A stretch of 58,779 nucleotides of DNA from Solimicrobium silvestre (GCF_002976435.1 NZ_PUGF01000030.1:1-58779); one strand, 5' to 3'; counted from the first letter of the stretch, positions 16,632 to 28,005 are shown. Numbers and translations: made by a program. Notes: generated from the sequence alone by a model not told the origin.

Positions 16632-19600
16632 TTAATTTAATGCGTCACCAATCGTCATCATTTTTATTTCCACCAAATGCTCCAAAGCGTCGTTATTAAG
16701 ATGAATAACGCAATCAGGTTGATCAATGCCATCCACCGTCACACTTTGTTTTGCAACATCAGAAGCGATTTGCACAACCGTAATACGATATGTCGTATCT
16801 CGATAACGATACTTCAATGTGAATGATGTCCAGTCAGCAGGAATACAGGGCTTGAATGTCAGCGTATTGACCTCTAAATGTAATCCGAGCAAGGATTCGA
16901 TAATCAAGCGATACATCCAACCAGCTGATCCGGTATACCAAGTCCATCCACCCCTTCCGATATGCGGCGACACTGCATAGACATCCGCAGCGAGGACATA
17001 GGGCTCGACCTTGTAAGTTTCAACAGCGTGAGCAGTTTTGGCATGATTGATTGGATTAATCATGTCCATTAATTCCCAAGCACGTTTGTTATCCCCCATT
17101 TTTGCAAATGCCATGATCGTCCACACCGCAGCATGTGTATATTGGCCACCATTTTCACGGACACCTGGCGCGTAACCTTTGATATAACCCGGGTTCAGAT
17201 CCGATGAATCAAAAGGCGGCTCAAGTAATTGAATCAGCCCTGATTCACGTTGAACTAAACGTTGGCTGACTTCATACATCGCCGTTTGAGTTCTGCTTAT
17301 TTCTCCAGCACCGGATAAAACTGCCCAGCTTTGCGATATCGAATCAATCTGACATTCTGCATTGCTAATTGAACCTAACGGCGTGCCGTCATCGAAATAC
17401 GCGCGGCGGTACCAATTCCCGTCCCATGCATTGGCTTCAATTTTTTGTTGCAGTTGCATGGCTTGATCGACACATTGTCCCGCAAACGAGAAATCGCCAT
17501 GTAATTTCGCCACCTCAGTAAACCGCATCAATACGTCGTAGAGGAAAAAGCCGAGCCAAACACTCTCGCCTTTGCCTTCCGCCCCTACCTTGTCCATACC
17601 GTCGTTCCAGTCACAAGAACCAATCAGCGGTAAGCCATGAACGCCAAACCGCAGGGCTCTTAAAATAGCGCGTACGCAATGTTCGTAGAGGGTTCCTGAT
17701 GTAGTCGAGATAGTTGGTAAATCATAATAAGAATCTTCTTCAGCATTCACTGCCCGGCCTTCTAGAAAATGTGCATGTTCATCGAGAATGCCCGTATCTC
17801 CGGTACTTTGTACATAGCGGCAAGTTGCCAGCGGCAGCCAAAGATAGTCGTCAGAACAATGGGTACGTACGCCGCGATCTGTTGGTGGATGCCACCAATG
17901 CAAGACATCACCTTCAACAAACTGGTGAGCAGCAGACAGTAAAAGATGTTCGCGTACCAGATGCGGCTCTGTATGGATCAAGGCCATCACATCCTGCAAT
18001 TGATCACGGAATCCAAATGCGCCACCCGATTGATAAAATCCACTCCGCGCCCACAACCGGCAAGCAATGGTTTGGTACATTAACCATCCATTCGCAAGCA
18101 GGTTCAGGGCAATATCCGGTGTTTCTACCTGAACCGCGCCAAGTGTATTCTGCCAATACGCCTTCACTGCTTCCAAGGCTTTGCGAGCCGCCGTAGCACC
18201 ACGATAACGATACACCAGGCTACTGACATCAGCGCTTCGACGGCCAGCAACGCCCAACATAAAGACAATTTCTCGCTCTTGTCCTGCTGATAGTTCGAAT
18301 GGTACCTGGATTGCTGCACACGGATCCAAACCTGCTCCTACCCGGCCTGTTAAACGGGTACGGCTTAACGCGGCGGGATTGTAAAGCGCGCCATTTCGTC
18401 CAAGAAATTCGGCACGATCACCGCTCACCGTACGGTTCATGGCATCGACATCGAAAAACGCAATCCGATCGGCGAACTCGGTGTTGTACGAATTATGTGC
18501 AAATATCGCACCGCTGATCGGATCCGACTCCGTCACAATATGCATGGCCGATTTTGAGCGCAGGTCGCCAAGTAATAATTCAACATAACCTACGGCGGAT
18601 AATTTGCGTTCCGTTTTCGAGTCATTGCGTATCTTTAGTACAGAATATTTAATTGACGCATCGATAGCGACATAAACCCAAAGTTCAGAATGTATTCCAT
18701 CTTCGGTATGTTCAAAAACACTATAGCCATGCCCATGCCGGCTTACATATGGCCCCTGCCCTCGGCAAGGTAATGGGGTTGGCGACCAAAAATGTCCACT
18801 CTCTTCATCGCGCAGATAAAAGGCTTCGCCGCAGCTATCGGATACCGAATCGTTATTCCAAGGCGTCAATCTGAATTCATGTGCATTCTCGCCCCAGGTG
18901 TAGGCTTGTCCGCTTTCAGATATCACCGAGCCAAACCGCGGATTTGCCAGAATGTTCACCCAAGGTGCAGGTGTTGTATTACCCGTTTCGGTCGTAATGA
19001 TGTATTCCTTACCATCCGGCGAAAAGCCGCCCAAGCCATTAAAAAATTGAAGATTATTTTCTTCGGCTTGAATAGCATTTTGTATGCTAATCGCTCGCGG
19101 ATGTGTTGGATTAAGTTGTGGCATACGCAGCTCCGGAATACTGCGTCGATTCAGTTGCTCAGCGAGTGTGCCTCGACTATCGCAAAGTACGACACGTGCC
19201 ACGGTTTGCAGCAAAATACGATCTTCGCTCGACATCTGGTCTGCTAGCCGCACAAAAATCCCGCCAGGACGATCAATAGAATGCGCTTCAATTCCGGAAG
19301 CGATCATTCCCATTATTTGATCCTGTAAAATTTGTCGATAACCGGCATGATCTTCATTCCAGATCACTAAATCGACAGCCAACCCTTTTAAGCGCCAATA
19401 AGAATGCGCTTGCACCATCTGTCGCACTAAATCAATATTTTCTAAATTTTTAACTTGTAATAACACAATCGGTAAATCGCCGGAAATGGCGTAACTCCAG
19501 AGACCGGATTGGCCCCGGCGATTTTTCAATAATATGCTTGCCTCTGCACGCAATTGATCGTTTGCGTAGATGATAGAACTGGCCAAACGTGCGTAGAGTT

Positions 19601-22600
19601 GGGCATCTGCTTCGGTCGCATTCAGCTGACGTAGCACAACCTGGCTATGCGTCCACGCCAGTTCAAATACCCGATCAGCCAGAAAGCGATCCTGGTATTT
19701 CGCAATTAATTGCAACGCATCTTCACGGGATTCCGCCGCGCCGATCACCATATCAATCACCGCTATTTGCTGTGGGGCGAGATCAATTTGAAAACGAATT
19801 GAGGCAATTGGATCAAGTACCGAACCTTGACTTCCAGAGAGCTTGCCGCAAACACGCATCGCCGCCGGTGCTACTGTTGAGTTACCGCGCCCAAGAAATT
19901 TAGCCCGATCTGTTTCAAAAGAAATTTGTTTTATTTCTTCACCATGCGCCACAATCAAATTCAACATCCACGGCATTTTTTCATCACCGGAACGCGGTCT
20001 ACGGCTGGACAAAATGGCATTTTGCGATTCCAAAATTTCAGTTTGCACGAACAAGTTGCTGAAGGCCGGATGTGCGTTGTCGGCGGCCGCTGGGGCAAGC
20101 ACAATTTCCGAATAACTGGTCACTTCGATTGTTCTGCGTACCCGTGAACGATTCGTAATATGAGTGCGGCGCATTTCAATATCATCTTCCGGCGACACGA
20201 CTATTTCCGTATGCATTTCAATATCATGATCGCGACGGCGATATTCAGCCCTTCCTTCCGAAAAAATCACCTCGTAAAAATCGGGTTTAACTAACGTCGG
20301 TTGATACGTCGTGGACCAAAATTCCCCGGATTCGCAATCACGGACATAACAAAATGAACCCCAATTATCGCTAGTGCCATCTTCACGCCAGCGGGTCAAC
20401 GCAAGATCTTTCCAATGGCTGTTATTACCACCCGCATTCGTCACCATTAAGTTATAACGGCCGTTGGACAAAAGCTGCACTTCAGGAACCCGTGTTTCAT
20501 GTCGATTAATAATACGCATCGGCATGCTTTGCTCCTCGCTATTGGTGCGTATATCAGCAAGTTCAATCGTATTGGCATAAAACGCCGATGCTTTAGGAAT
20601 TTTTTCTTGCAATAGCAACATCGTTGCCTGAAATAATGGATCAGATTCAAAGCGTTTTTGCATCGGCCGATCACGCAGGTAATATGCCAGGGACAACAAC
20701 CCCATACCTTGATGATGTGCCATGAACGATTGAATTAATGCATAGGATTGGCCGCGCTGCAAACGCGACGTAGTGTAATCAATGGCTTCGTAAAGGCCGT
20801 ATTTCCCTTCAAATCCTTCTTTAGCAAGTCGCTGTAAATTGCTACATGCTTGTTCTGGGTCGACCATAATGGCCAACATACTTGCGTAGGGGGCAATCAC
20901 TAAATCGTCACCCAAGCCACGTTTCAAACCCAGCCCTGGCACACCGAAGGCGCGATATTGGTAGTTCAGACTGGCGTCGAAAGTATGGAAGCCTGATTCA
21001 GAGACTCCCCACGGCACATCCCGTTGGGCACCATATTCAATTTGGCGTTGAACGACTGAATGATATGTTTGATCAAGCAAGGTATTTTCAAACGTCGGCA
21101 TGATCAATAATGGCATCAAATATTCAAACATGGAGCCACTCCACGACATGAGAATCGGATCACCGCCCGCTACCGTGAGTTGTCTTCCCAGGGCGAACCA
21201 GCTTTCCTGCGGCAATTGGCCTTGTGCAATCATCACAAAAGTACATAACCGGGCTTCTGAAGCCAGTAAGTCGTAGTAACTGCTATCGCAGCGTTGCTCT
21301 GCAACGGCATAGCCTATCGTCATCAGGTGCGTTGCTTTGTCATAGAGAAAACTGCAATCCATTTGCGCGAATTCAGAAGCTTGGAGTGCCAGACTTTCTA
21401 TTTCCTTAATCCGCGTGGCGGCTCGAAGGCTTCCTAAAGCCAGCAGCTCACCGATACCCCGAATTTCTTCATTGCTATTTGCTTCATTGTGATTTTGCTT
21501 TGGAATTATATTTCCGCTCAGCCAAAGCGCCTCTAACCCAGCTAATTCACGTAATGTCGGAATAAAATCAATTTTGGAAAACATGATATTTTTCTCAAGC
21601 GAATTGATCCAGCTACTCCAAGGTGCAAGAAACAATAATTCATCGTACATAGCACGACATTGCCGTAATAATGCCGAAACCCACCAAGTCAACTGATCAT
21701 CTTCTTTACCGCCGAATACGGCGACCAAATCTTCTGCGCCAATAGTCAGTTTCTGCAGCATTACCTGACAATTACTCAATGTCATCATGGACGCATCGGA
21801 AGTAAAATCTAACAGCGTCTTAAATTGCATCAATTCAATTTGTGAACTTGCGCCTGATAGACTTTGAAAAATCTTGAACGTATCTTCTATGCCACCGATC
21901 AGGCGTTGATTGACGATAGGTTGATCAATCAACATCAGCAAGCCGGGCCGTAATGTTAAAAGATGACCGGCTAAGTTCCCGCTGTCCACGCTAGAAATGT
22001 ACATAGGCAACAGCGGTTTCAGGCTTTGGGTATCGTACCAATTATAAAAATGCCCGCGATAGCGCTCCATCCTACGCATGCTGAGTAAGGTATTACTTGA
22101 GCGTTCGAGTAATTGACCGACTGAAATGTAAGCAAAGTCGTAGGCTGTCAGATTAGCGAGTAAAGCTAGCCCGATATTCGTTGGCGAGGTGCGATGTGCT
22201 ACAACGGCAACCGGTCGCTCCTGGATGTTATCCGGCGGTAGCCAGTTATCTTCAGGCCCGACCAATATTTCGTAATAAGACCAAATTTTACGTGCAAGGC
22301 GATACAAGAAAACCGTTTGATCGTCTTGCAATTGCGCTTCTGAACGTGCATGCGGCTCGCTGATATACCACGCAATGGCCGGTGCTATTAACCATGCAAG
22401 TAAGAATCCCGCGGCGGCGAATAATGACGCGGGGTGAATTAAGAGCAAGACAATAATCAGGAAAATTGACAACGTGGACGTGAACCACATGATGCGAAAT
22501 GAGCTGGTCAAGCTAAGGTCGGAATTCGAATTGCTTTGATTTGATGGAGTCCATTCGAGCAAATGTCGACGACTGATCAGCAGGCGCCAAAGCGTCCGTA

Positions 22601-25370
22601 AGATGGCATCTAAACTGAAAAACGCGTCATAAGGCAAAAATATTAACGTGAGCGCGGCATGGAAAAGATGCTGCTTAGTCGATCGTAGAGACGCACTCAA
22701 ATGTTGTAGCACGAGGATGTCGTTTGACTTTCGCAGCAAATCTAGCAAAGAAGTCGTTAACGGTGGAATCAACAAAATGCTTAAAACGATGCCGCTCCAA
22801 AACCACGGCGACGGTGACATTATCCATCCGCACACTAACAATAAGACCAGGCTGGTTGAAACCAAGCTACGGCGTAAATTATCAAATAACTTCCACCGGG
22901 ATAATGCTGAAAGTGGGTTGTGTTTACTCAGCTCTTCCGCATTGACTTTCGGGGCGTGAGGCAACAACCAGCCAATTAATTGCCAATCACCGCGTATCCA
23001 TCGATGCCGACGTTGTACATCGTTGCTATACCGTTTGGGGTAATCTTCAATGACATGTACATCCGTCAGTAAACCAGAACGAGCATAGCAGCCCTCTAAT
23101 AAATCATGGCTCAAAATCTGGTTATCTGGGCAGCACCCGGCCAGCGATTGTTCGAACGCATCAACGTTATATATACCTTTACCAATAAATGAACCTTCGT
23201 CAAAAATATCTTGGTAAACATCCGATGCAGCTTGGGTATAGGGATCAATGCCAGAATCACCGCTACATAGGCGTTGGTAAAGGGATGCATTAGCAGATGG
23301 CAAACTAGCCGAAACCCGCGGTTGTAAAATACCGTAACCCGCAGCGACACGTTGCTGACCGGGATTGAAGCGCGCCTGATTGAGAGGATGTGCGATAGTC
23401 GCAATCAACTGCCGCGCTGAATCGCGTGGTAACTGGGTGTCCGTGTCCAAGGTGATGATGTACTTAACCGAGGATAAATTATCTGAATTACCCACCACAC
23501 AGAAAAATGGATTGAACCCGGTGTTGCGTAAAAAAGCATTCAAATCGGCTAATTTTCCGCGTTTTCGTTCACGACCCATCCAAATTTTTTCTTGCGCATT
23601 CCAGCTACGTGCACGATGCAAAAGTAAAAATCTCCCCTCGCCGCCACTCGTATACTTTTCATTCAACTGCTCTATTTTGTGCCCTAATTGCAGCAGAAGC
23701 GAAGCATCCTCCTCTGTCGTTTCCGTTGCCGCATCAAGAAAATCCGTCAAAAGACAATAATAAATATGTTCATCCTGATTCGCGAGAAACCTGACTTCCA
23801 ACGCTTCACAAAGACTATTGATATTTTCCACGGAAATAAGCATCGTCGGCACCACAACCAAGGTCTTGCACTCAGCAGTAATGCCTTTAGAAAAATCCAA
23901 ACGTGGAAGTTGGTGCGGTGTGACGATGATAGTGACAAACCAGTTAACCAAACCAATTGCTAACTGACTTACGCCTAATAGAGAAAGTATGGCGACTACG
24001 ACTAATTGCCAATCCTGCATCGCTTCGAGATGGGCTTTTACAAGAATACCGATGATGATCAATGACGACAATAAGGAAATAGCACCTAAATAAGTGAGCA
24101 ATGGTGATTTGCTACATGATCGACATAGCAGCCCATAGAGCGAAAACTTCATTGGGACAGCAAGCTCCAAGAGCGGCACCCCATCACCGATTAAAAAATA
24201 ACCGATATGTGCGGTGACGGCATCCTTACCATACGTCATTGCTGCTTGCTCAGCCAGAAACAGCGCTTGCTCTGCAATTTGAATTTCGCTTAACTCACTA
24301 CGCCGGCTAATGCTTTCAATGACATGCCGATAGCGATCGCGGGTAGCGAAATCCATTAAGCGGTATACGTCATTCGGATCACGCAAAAGAACTTGTTCAA
24401 CCACACTCATTGTTTCAACAAATTCACGCCAATCCATTTTCCCTAATAAGCGCAAACTACCGATGCTATTACTGATCGTCACCTGATCAGCGGCCATTTG
24501 TTGGCCCTCTATTTGAATTAACTGTTCGACTGTCAGGCCAATTTCAGAAAGGCGCGGCGCAATCCAGGTGAGCGGTAACGTTAATGCCGGGCCCTGACCT
24601 TGCAGGCGGCGCGCCAATTCAGCGACAAATGAACCAACCATCGGTGGATCTGAACGCGCCATATCGGCAACTAATAAAATAAGACTACTAGGGTCTTTCT
24701 CAACGGTTTCCACCATTTGATCGGCCCATGTATCCGCTAAATTGCAATTAATTCTATTGGCAACCAGACGTGCAGCCACCCGCCTGAGATTTTCAATCAG
24801 GGCCAGCCGCAACATAATTGGAATCGCCCATAATTCGCCTAAGGTCAGCGGAGTGATCTGTTGATAGGATGCGACGAAACGGGATAAACCTTCCGGATCA
24901 ATCCGACCATCACCATGCGATATGGTTTGTAACGCGATGTCGTAGACACGTGGATGTGAATCTGAAGTACCACTGATGAGGCGCGGTAATTCTTTGCTAT
25001 AACCTTTCGGCAAATGCCTTTTCGCAGTACGAATTTGCTCTTCAATCAGGTAAAAATTATCTAGCAACCATTCTGCAGCCGGGCTAATTTGACGGCCCTC
25101 TTTCAGTGCCACGGTCAAAACATTACAGGCTTCGCTGAGAACGATTTCATTATCTGCTAAGCGAGCTAACAACAAATCTTTCGATTTTCCTTTGCTGACT
25201 TTATGTAGCCTGGCCAATACCTTGCCGTGCTCTTCCATCTGGACAATCCCAAACAGCTCGGCGCGCAAAGGTAATTCCCCCTCGTCAGATATTCCTTGCC
25301 AATCGCTATGACGTGTAATGCCAACCAGCCTCAGCAGATTGGAGAGAGAATTTTTATCGATAATCTTCAA
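16632..25370 (-). CDS. Cyclic beta-1,2-glucan synthase-like giant membrane protein (NdvB/ChvB type)
   Basis: The protein has 2912 residues, about the size of NdvB/ChvB/Cgs (near 2800). An N-terminal helical region of about 430 residues is followed by two membrane segments (about 435-480). A glycosyltransferase region comes next, with IITLDTDTQLP near 643 and RRHRWIRGDWQL near 790, then four or so membrane segments between about 830 and 1000. A glycoamylase-like region follows (FDASLNYQYRAFGVPGLGLK near 1475; FMAHHQGMGLLSLAYY near 1550), then two beta-sandwich domains. The C-terminal GH94 phosphorylase-type domain shows GSCDWNDGMDKVG near 2590 and GGWTWYTGSAGWMYR near 2812. The family uses UDP-glucose to build and cyclise periplasmic beta-1,2-glucan. 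The start is TTG with AGGAG six bases before it. The gene diverges from the zwf series. Confidence 0.88.
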   Translation of the reverse strand: MKIIDKNSLSNLLRLVGITRHSDWQGISDEGELPLRAELFGIVQMEEHGKVLARLHKVSKGKSKDLLLARLADNEIVLSEACNVLTVALKEGRQISPAAEWLLDNFYLIEEQIRTAKRHLPKGYSKELPRLISGTSDSHPRVYDIALQTISHGDGRIDPEGLSRFVASYQQITPLTLGELWAIPIMLRLALIENLRRVAARLVANRINCNLADTWADQMVETVEKDPSSLILLVADMARSDPPMVGSFVAELARRLQGQGPALTLPLTWIAPRLSEIGLTVEQLIQIEGQQMAADQVTISNSIGSLRLLGKMDWREFVETMSVVEQVLLRDPNDVYRLMDFATRDRYRHVIESISRRSELSEIQIAEQALFLAEQAAMTYGKDAVTAHIGYFLIGDGVPLLELAVPMKFSLYGLLCRSCSKSPLLTYLGAISLLSSLIIIGILVKAHLEAMQDWQLVVVAILSLLGVSQLAIGLVNWFVTIIVTPHQLPRLDFSKGITAECKTLVVVPTMLISVENINSLCEALEVRFLANQDEHIYYCLLTDFLDAATETTEEDASLLLQLGHKIEQLNEKYTSGGEGRFLLLHRARSWNAQEKIWMGRERKRGKLADLNAFLRNTGFNPFFCVVGNSDNLSSVKYIITLDTDTQLPRDSARQLIATIAHPLNQARFNPGQQRVAAGYGILQPRVSASLPSANASLYQRLCSGDSGIDPYTQAASDVYQDIFDEGSFIGKGIYNVDAFEQSLAGCCPDNQILSHDLLEGCYARSGLLTDVHVIEDYPKRYSNDVQRRHRWIRGDWQLIGWLLPHAPKVNAEELSKHNPLSALSRWKLFDNLRRSLVSTSLVLLLVCGWIMSPSPWFWSGIVLSILLIPPLTTSLLDLLRKSNDILVLQHLSASLRSTKQHLFHAALTLIFLPYDAFFSLDAILRTLWRLLISRRHLLEWTPSNQSNSNSDLSLTSSFRIMWFTSTLSIFLIIVLLLIHPASLFAAAGFLLAWLIAPAIAWYISEPHARSEAQLQDDQTVFLYRLARKIWSYYEILVGPEDNWLPPDNIQERPVAVVAHRTSPTNIGLALLANLTAYDFAYISVGQLLERSSNTLLSMRRMERYRGHFYNWYDTQSLKPLLPMYISSVDSGNLAGHLLTLRPGLLMLIDQPIVNQRLIGGIEDTFKIFQSLSGASSQIELMQFKTLLDFTSDASMMTLSNCQVMLQKLTIGAEDLVAVFGGKEDDQLTWWVSALLRQCRAMYDELLFLAPWSSWINSLEKNIMFSKIDFIPTLRELAGLEALWLSGNIIPKQNHNEANSNEEIRGIGELLALGSLRAATRIKEIESLALQASEFAQMDCSFLYDKATHLMTIGYAVAEQRCDSSYYDLLASEARLCTFVMIAQGQLPQESWFALGRQLTVAGGDPILMSWSGSMFEYLMPLLIMPTFENTLLDQTYHSVVQRQIEYGAQRDVPWGVSESGFHTFDASLNYQYRAFGVPGLGLKRGLGDDLVIAPYASMLAIMVDPEQACSNLQRLAKEGFEGKYGLYEAIDYTTSRLQRGQSYALIQSFMAHHQGMGLLSLAYYLRDRPMQKRFESDPLFQATMLLLQEKIPKASAFYANTIELADIRTNSEEQSMPMRIINRHETRVPEVQLLSNGRYNLMVTNAGGNNSHWKDLALTRWREDGTSDNWGSFCYVRDCESGEFWSTTYQPTLVKPDFYEVIFSEGRAEYRRRDHDIEMHTEIVVSPEDDIEMRRTHITNRSRVRRTIEVTSYSEIVLAPAAADNAHPAFSNLFVQTEILESQNAILSSRRPRSGDEKMPWMLNLIVAHGEEIKQISFETDRAKFLGRGNSTVAPAAMRVCGKLSGSQGSVLDPIASIRFQIDLAPQQIAVIDMVIGAAESREDALQLIAKYQDRFLADRVFELAWTHSQVVLRQLNATEADAQLYARLASSIIYANDQLRAEASILLKNRRGQSGLWSYAISGDLPIVLLQVKNLENIDLVRQMVQAHSYWRLKGLAVDLVIWNEDHAGYRQILQDQIMGMIASGIEAHSIDRPGGIFVRLADQMSSEDRILLQTVARVVLCDSRGTLAEQLNRRSIPELRMPQLNPTHPRAISIQNAIQAEENNLQFFNGLGGFSPDGKEYIITTETGNTTPAPWVNILANPRFGSVISESGQAYTWGENAHEFRLTPWNNDSVSDSCGEAFYLRDEESGHFWSPTPLPCRGQGPYVSRHGHGYSVFEHTEDGIHSELWVYVAIDASIKYSVLKIRNDSKTERKLSAVGYVELLLGDLRSKSAMHIVTESDPISGAIFAHNSYNTEFADRIAFFDVDAMNRTVSGDRAEFLGRNGALYNPAALSRTRLTGRVGAGLDPCAAIQVPFELSAGQEREIVFMLGVAGRRSADVSSLVYRYRGATAARKALEAVKAYWQNTLGAVQVETPDIALNLLANGWLMYQTIACRLWARSGFYQSGGAFGFRDQLQDVMALIHTEPHLVREHLLLSAAHQFVEGDVLHWWHPPTDRGVRTHCSDDYLWLPLATCRYVQSTGDTGILDEHAHFLEGRAVNAEEDSYYDLPTISTTSGTLYEHCVRAILRALRFGVHGLPLIGSCDWNDGMDKVGAEGKGESVWLGFFLYDVLMRFTEVAKLHGDFSFAGQCVDQAMQLQQKIEANAWDGNWYRRAYFDDGTPLGSISNAECQIDSISQSWAVLSGAGEISRTQTAMYEVSQRLVQRESGLIQLLEPPFDSSDLNPGYIKGYAPGVRENGGQYTHAAVWTIMAFAKMGDNKRAWELMDMINPINHAKTAHAVETYKVEPYVLAADVYAVSPHIGRGGWTWYTGSAGWMYRLIIESLLGLHLEVNTLTFKPCIPADWTSFTLKYRYRDTTYRITVVQIASDVAKQSVTVDGIDQPDCVIHLNNDALEHLVEIKMMTIGDALN

Positions 25371-25437
25371 TGAGTGCTCCTCTTTCTTTTAAGCCTGAAA
25401 TCTCAAACAAGTCTAATACGTCAATAACAACGACTCC

Positions 25438-25455
25438 GTTCGTTACCGAACATAT
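25438..25455 (+). promoter_or_regulatory. Dispersed palindromic motif, copy 2
   Basis: GTTCGTTACCGAACATAT. The GTTCG/CGAAC arms are a perfect palindrome. It lies 68 bases upstream of the glucan synthase start. Confidence 0.55.
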
Positions 25456-25540
25456 AAAAAACCTGAGCTTTTCAAAAGACGTGTAATAAACAGGTGCAAT
25501 ACAGGGCGCCAATTAAAGCTATTCCTTTGACTACGGCTTG

Positions 25541-25558
25541 GTATGTGCGATAGCGCAC
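25541..25558 (-). promoter_or_regulatory. Dispersed palindromic motif, copy 3
   Basis: Minus-strand reading GTGCGCTATCGCACATAC with perfect GTGCG/CGCAC arms, in the divergent region between the glucan synthase and zwf. Confidence 0.55.
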
Positions 25559-25644
25559 GGAGTAACTGGATGTAGATAGGCAAACTGCTATAAACGGATG
25601 CAAGGCAATTTCTAAAGCAATGCTCTAAAAATCAATTTTGACAA

Positions 25645-25823
25645 GATTAGGACTTACGCAAAATCGTCATCCTCGCGCAGGCGGGGATCCAGGGGCACGT
25701 GAGTACCTGCAACGTTAATTAAGAATGCAGATACGTATCCCATTACCAAATCATCAAAAACCGCTTTGTTTATTTGGCGATTCTCCGTGTCAATCCTGGA
25801 TTCCAGCCTGCGCGGGAATGACG
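25645..25823. repeat. Small inverted-repeat element (MITE/REP-like)
   Basis: A 29-base arm (25665-25693, beginning CGTCATCCTCGCGCAGGC) pairs with an arm at 25795-25823 (ending CCTGCGCGGGAATGACG) with four mismatches, about 100 bases apart. Sequences of the type CGTCATTCCCGCGCAGGC are a widespread dispersed repeat in proteobacterial genomes. The element is preceded by GATTAGGACTTACGCAAA (25645-25662), an 18-mer found again at 40084-40101. Confidence 0.65.
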
Positions 25824-25879
25824 TTAATGGCGGTGTGGCTTAAGCAACTAAAGATAAGAAATAAAAGAGGGTCGAGGCT

Positions 25880-27277
25880 ATGAGTAAGACCAACACAGGT
25901 AAAGGGCATGCGGATGCATTAGTCATTTTCGGCGTGACCGGCGATTTGGCACGTAAGATGATTTTCCCGGCACTCTATGCAATGGTTAAACGCGGTGTAC
26001 TCACTGTACCGGTAATTGGCGTTGCCTCATCGCCGTGGACGATAAGCAAGTTACATAAGCAAGTCATCGATAGCCTTAAACAGGCAGGGAAAATTGATGA
26101 TCAACCTGCGTTGAACCGACTTCTTGAATTATTAAGTTATGTAAGCGGCGATTATAACGATCCGAATACTTTCCAAGCGCTAAAACAAATATTGGGGAAA
26201 TCACGCCGCCCGGCACATTATCTCGCCATCCCCCCTGCCCTTTTTTCCACCGTAATTAAAGGGCTTGCTGCTTCAGGTTTAGCGCATGGCGCACGGGTTA
26301 TTGTTGAAAAACCTTTCGGACGTGATCTGGCTTCAGCACGCGAACTTAACCGGATTGCGCTATCCGCTTTTCCTGAAGCAGCCATTTTCCGCATTGATCA
26401 CTACCTAGGCAAAGAAGCGATTATGAATATTCTTTATTTTCGCTTTGCCAATTCCTTCCTGGAGCCAATCTGGAACCGCAATTATGTGAAAAGCGTACAG
26501 ATAACGCTGGGGGAATCATTCGGCGTAAAAGGCCGCGGTGCTTTTTATGAAAGCGCGGGTTGCTTGCGTGACGTCGTTCAAAATCATTTATTCCAAATCG
26601 TTGCGTTGCTGGCGATGGAGCCACCCGCGTTTCAAGGTTTTGGTGCAGTTCAAAATGAAAAAGCCAAAGTGTTTCAGGCAATGCGGCCCTTGCGTCCAGA
26701 CGATATAGTCCGCGGCCAATATTCCGGCTATAAAAAAGAAGCCGGTGTGGCAAAGAACTCTAAGGTAGAGACATTTTGTGCAGCGCGCTTGCACATTGAT
26801 TCGTGGCGTTGGCAAGGTGTGCCTTGGTATTTGCGTGCGGGTAAATATCTTGCAACAACCGCAGCTGAAGTCGTGATCGAACTAAAACCACCGCCGCAAA
26901 TGCTATTTGACGACGCAATTTCTGCACACGGTCGATCCAATTATCTACGGTTTCGTCTTTCGCCCAATTCCGCTATCGCATTGGCTGCCCGCGTCAAACG
27001 GCCCGGTAAAGAGTTTGTTGGCGAACAGCAGGAATTATTTCTGCTGGATGAACAACACGGAGCAGAAACCCCTTACGAACGCTTACTGAGTGACGCCATG
27101 ACGGGTGACGCTGCCCTATTCACACGTGAAGATGCCGTGGAAGCAGCATGGTCGGTCGTTGAAGGGGTTCTTGATACGCATAGTCCTTTGCATACGTATC
27201 AACCAGGTAGCTGGGGGCCAAAGCAAGCCAATACACTCATTGCTGCCGATGGTCACTGGTATGACCCAATTTTGTAG
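25880..27277 (+). CDS. zwf: Glucose-6-phosphate 1-dehydrogenase
   Basis: The 465-residue protein has the nucleotide-binding motif [10 protein letters not shown] (residues 18-27), EKPFGRDL, and the active-site signature [10 protein letters not shown] (about 169-178). Later motifs [19 protein letters not shown] and WYLRAGKYL are also conserved. It oxidises glucose-6-phosphate to 6-phosphogluconolactone with NAD(P)+, the first step of the oxidative pentose phosphate pathway. Length is slightly shorter than the usual 480-490. It leads a long plus-strand series of pentose phosphate genes. GAGG lies before the ATG. Confidence 0.95.
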   Translation: MSKTNTGKGHADALVIFGVTGDLARKMIFPALYAMVKRGVLTVPVIGVASSPWTISKLHKQVIDSLKQAGKIDDQPALNRLLELLSYVSGDYNDPNTFQALKQILGKSRRPAHYLAIPPALFSTVIKGLAASGLAHGARVIVEKPFGRDLASARELNRIALSAFPEAAIFRIDHYLGKEAIMNILYFRFANSFLEPIWNRNYVKSVQITLGESFGVKGRGAFYESAGCLRDVVQNHLFQIVALLAMEPPAFQGFGAVQNEKAKVFQAMRPLRPDDIVRGQYSGYKKEAGVAKNSKVETFCAARLHIDSWRWQGVPWYLRAGKYLATTAAEVVIELKPPPQMLFDDAISAHGRSNYLRFRLSPNSAIALAARVKRPGKEFVGEQQELFLLDEQHGAETPYERLLSDAMTGDAALFTREDAVEAAWSVVEGVLDTHSPLHTYQPGSWGPKQANTLIAADGHWYDPIL

Positions 27278-27288
27278 AAAGTGACACC

Positions 27289-28005
27289 ATGAGCGCACCA
27301 GAAAAAATAGTATTTCTACTCGACGTTGACAATACATTACTGGATGGGGACCGCATCATATCCGATATCGACAGTCATTTTTACAAAGTATTCGGCGACG
27401 AAGGACGCCTTCGCTACTGGGCAATCGCCGAGTCTTTACGCCTGGAATTAGGCTATGTCGACTACCTTGGTGCCGTACAGCGATTCCGATCAGAGTCAAA
27501 AGAAGATCCCCGCATACTGATGTTGTCTTCATTCTTCCTTGATTACCCATTTGCTGAGCGCTTATATCCACGCGCTCTGGATTTACTCAATCATTTGCTC
27601 CGATGGGGCAATACCGTCATTGTCTCGGACGGCGATATGATTTTTCAACCGCGTAAAATTCAACGATCCGGGTTATGGGATGCGGTTGAAGGCAGAGTCT
27701 TAATCTATCAACACAAAGAAAAAATGCTCGAAGATATCGAGCAACGATTTCCATCACATCACTACGTCATGGTGGATGACAAGTTACAAATTTTGACTGC
27801 GATGAAAAAAATTTGGCACAATCGCTTGACCACAATTTTTCCACGCCAAGGGCATTACGCATTGGATCCAGCAAATATCGCTGCATATCCTGCGGCCGAC
27901 ATGTCTATCGAATACATCGCTGATTTAATCAATACCGATGTTCCTGCATTGCTCCATCACACGCCATTATTTACGAGGAATAATCATGACGGATCAACAT
28001 TCTGA
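27289..28005 (+). CDS. HAD-superfamily hydrolase
   Basis: The 238-residue protein has the HAD motif [11 protein letters not shown] (residues 11-20), motif II VIVSDGD, a lysine region (HKEKM) and motif [14 protein letters not shown] helical cap lies between motifs I and II. HAD proteins are mostly phosphatases on small phosphorylated metabolites. It is sandwiched between zwf (11 bases away) and phosphoketolase (20-base overlap), so a sugar-phosphate or 6-phosphogluconate-related phosphatase role is possible, but the substrate cannot be read off. Confidence 0.85.
   Translation: MSAPEKIVFLLDVDNTLLDGDRIISDIDSHFYKVFGDEGRLRYWAIAESLRLELGYVDYLGAVQRFRSESKEDPRILMLSSFFLDYPFAERLYPRALDLLNHLLRWGNTVIVSDGDMIFQPRKIQRSGLWDAVEGRVLIYQHKEKMLEDIEQRFPSHHYVMVDDKLQILTAMKKIWHNRLTTIFPRQGHYALDPANIAAYPAADMSIEYIADLINTDVPALLHHTPLFTRNNHDGSTF

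Larger units (their letters stand above)
25371..25879. other. 509-base divergent intergenic region with two motif copies and an inverted-repeat element
   Basis: This region separates the glucan synthase (leftward) from zwf (rightward). It holds dispersed-motif copies at 25438-25455 and 25541-25558, and a small inverted-repeat element from about 25645 to 25823. No open frame looks coding. Confidence 0.7.

Noticed and set aside
17714-18196. Plus-strand frames of 100-160 residues inside the glucan synthase gene
   Set aside because: They have low-complexity, histidine/arginine/proline-rich composition typical of antisense frames, and the opposite strand carries clear GH94 motifs.
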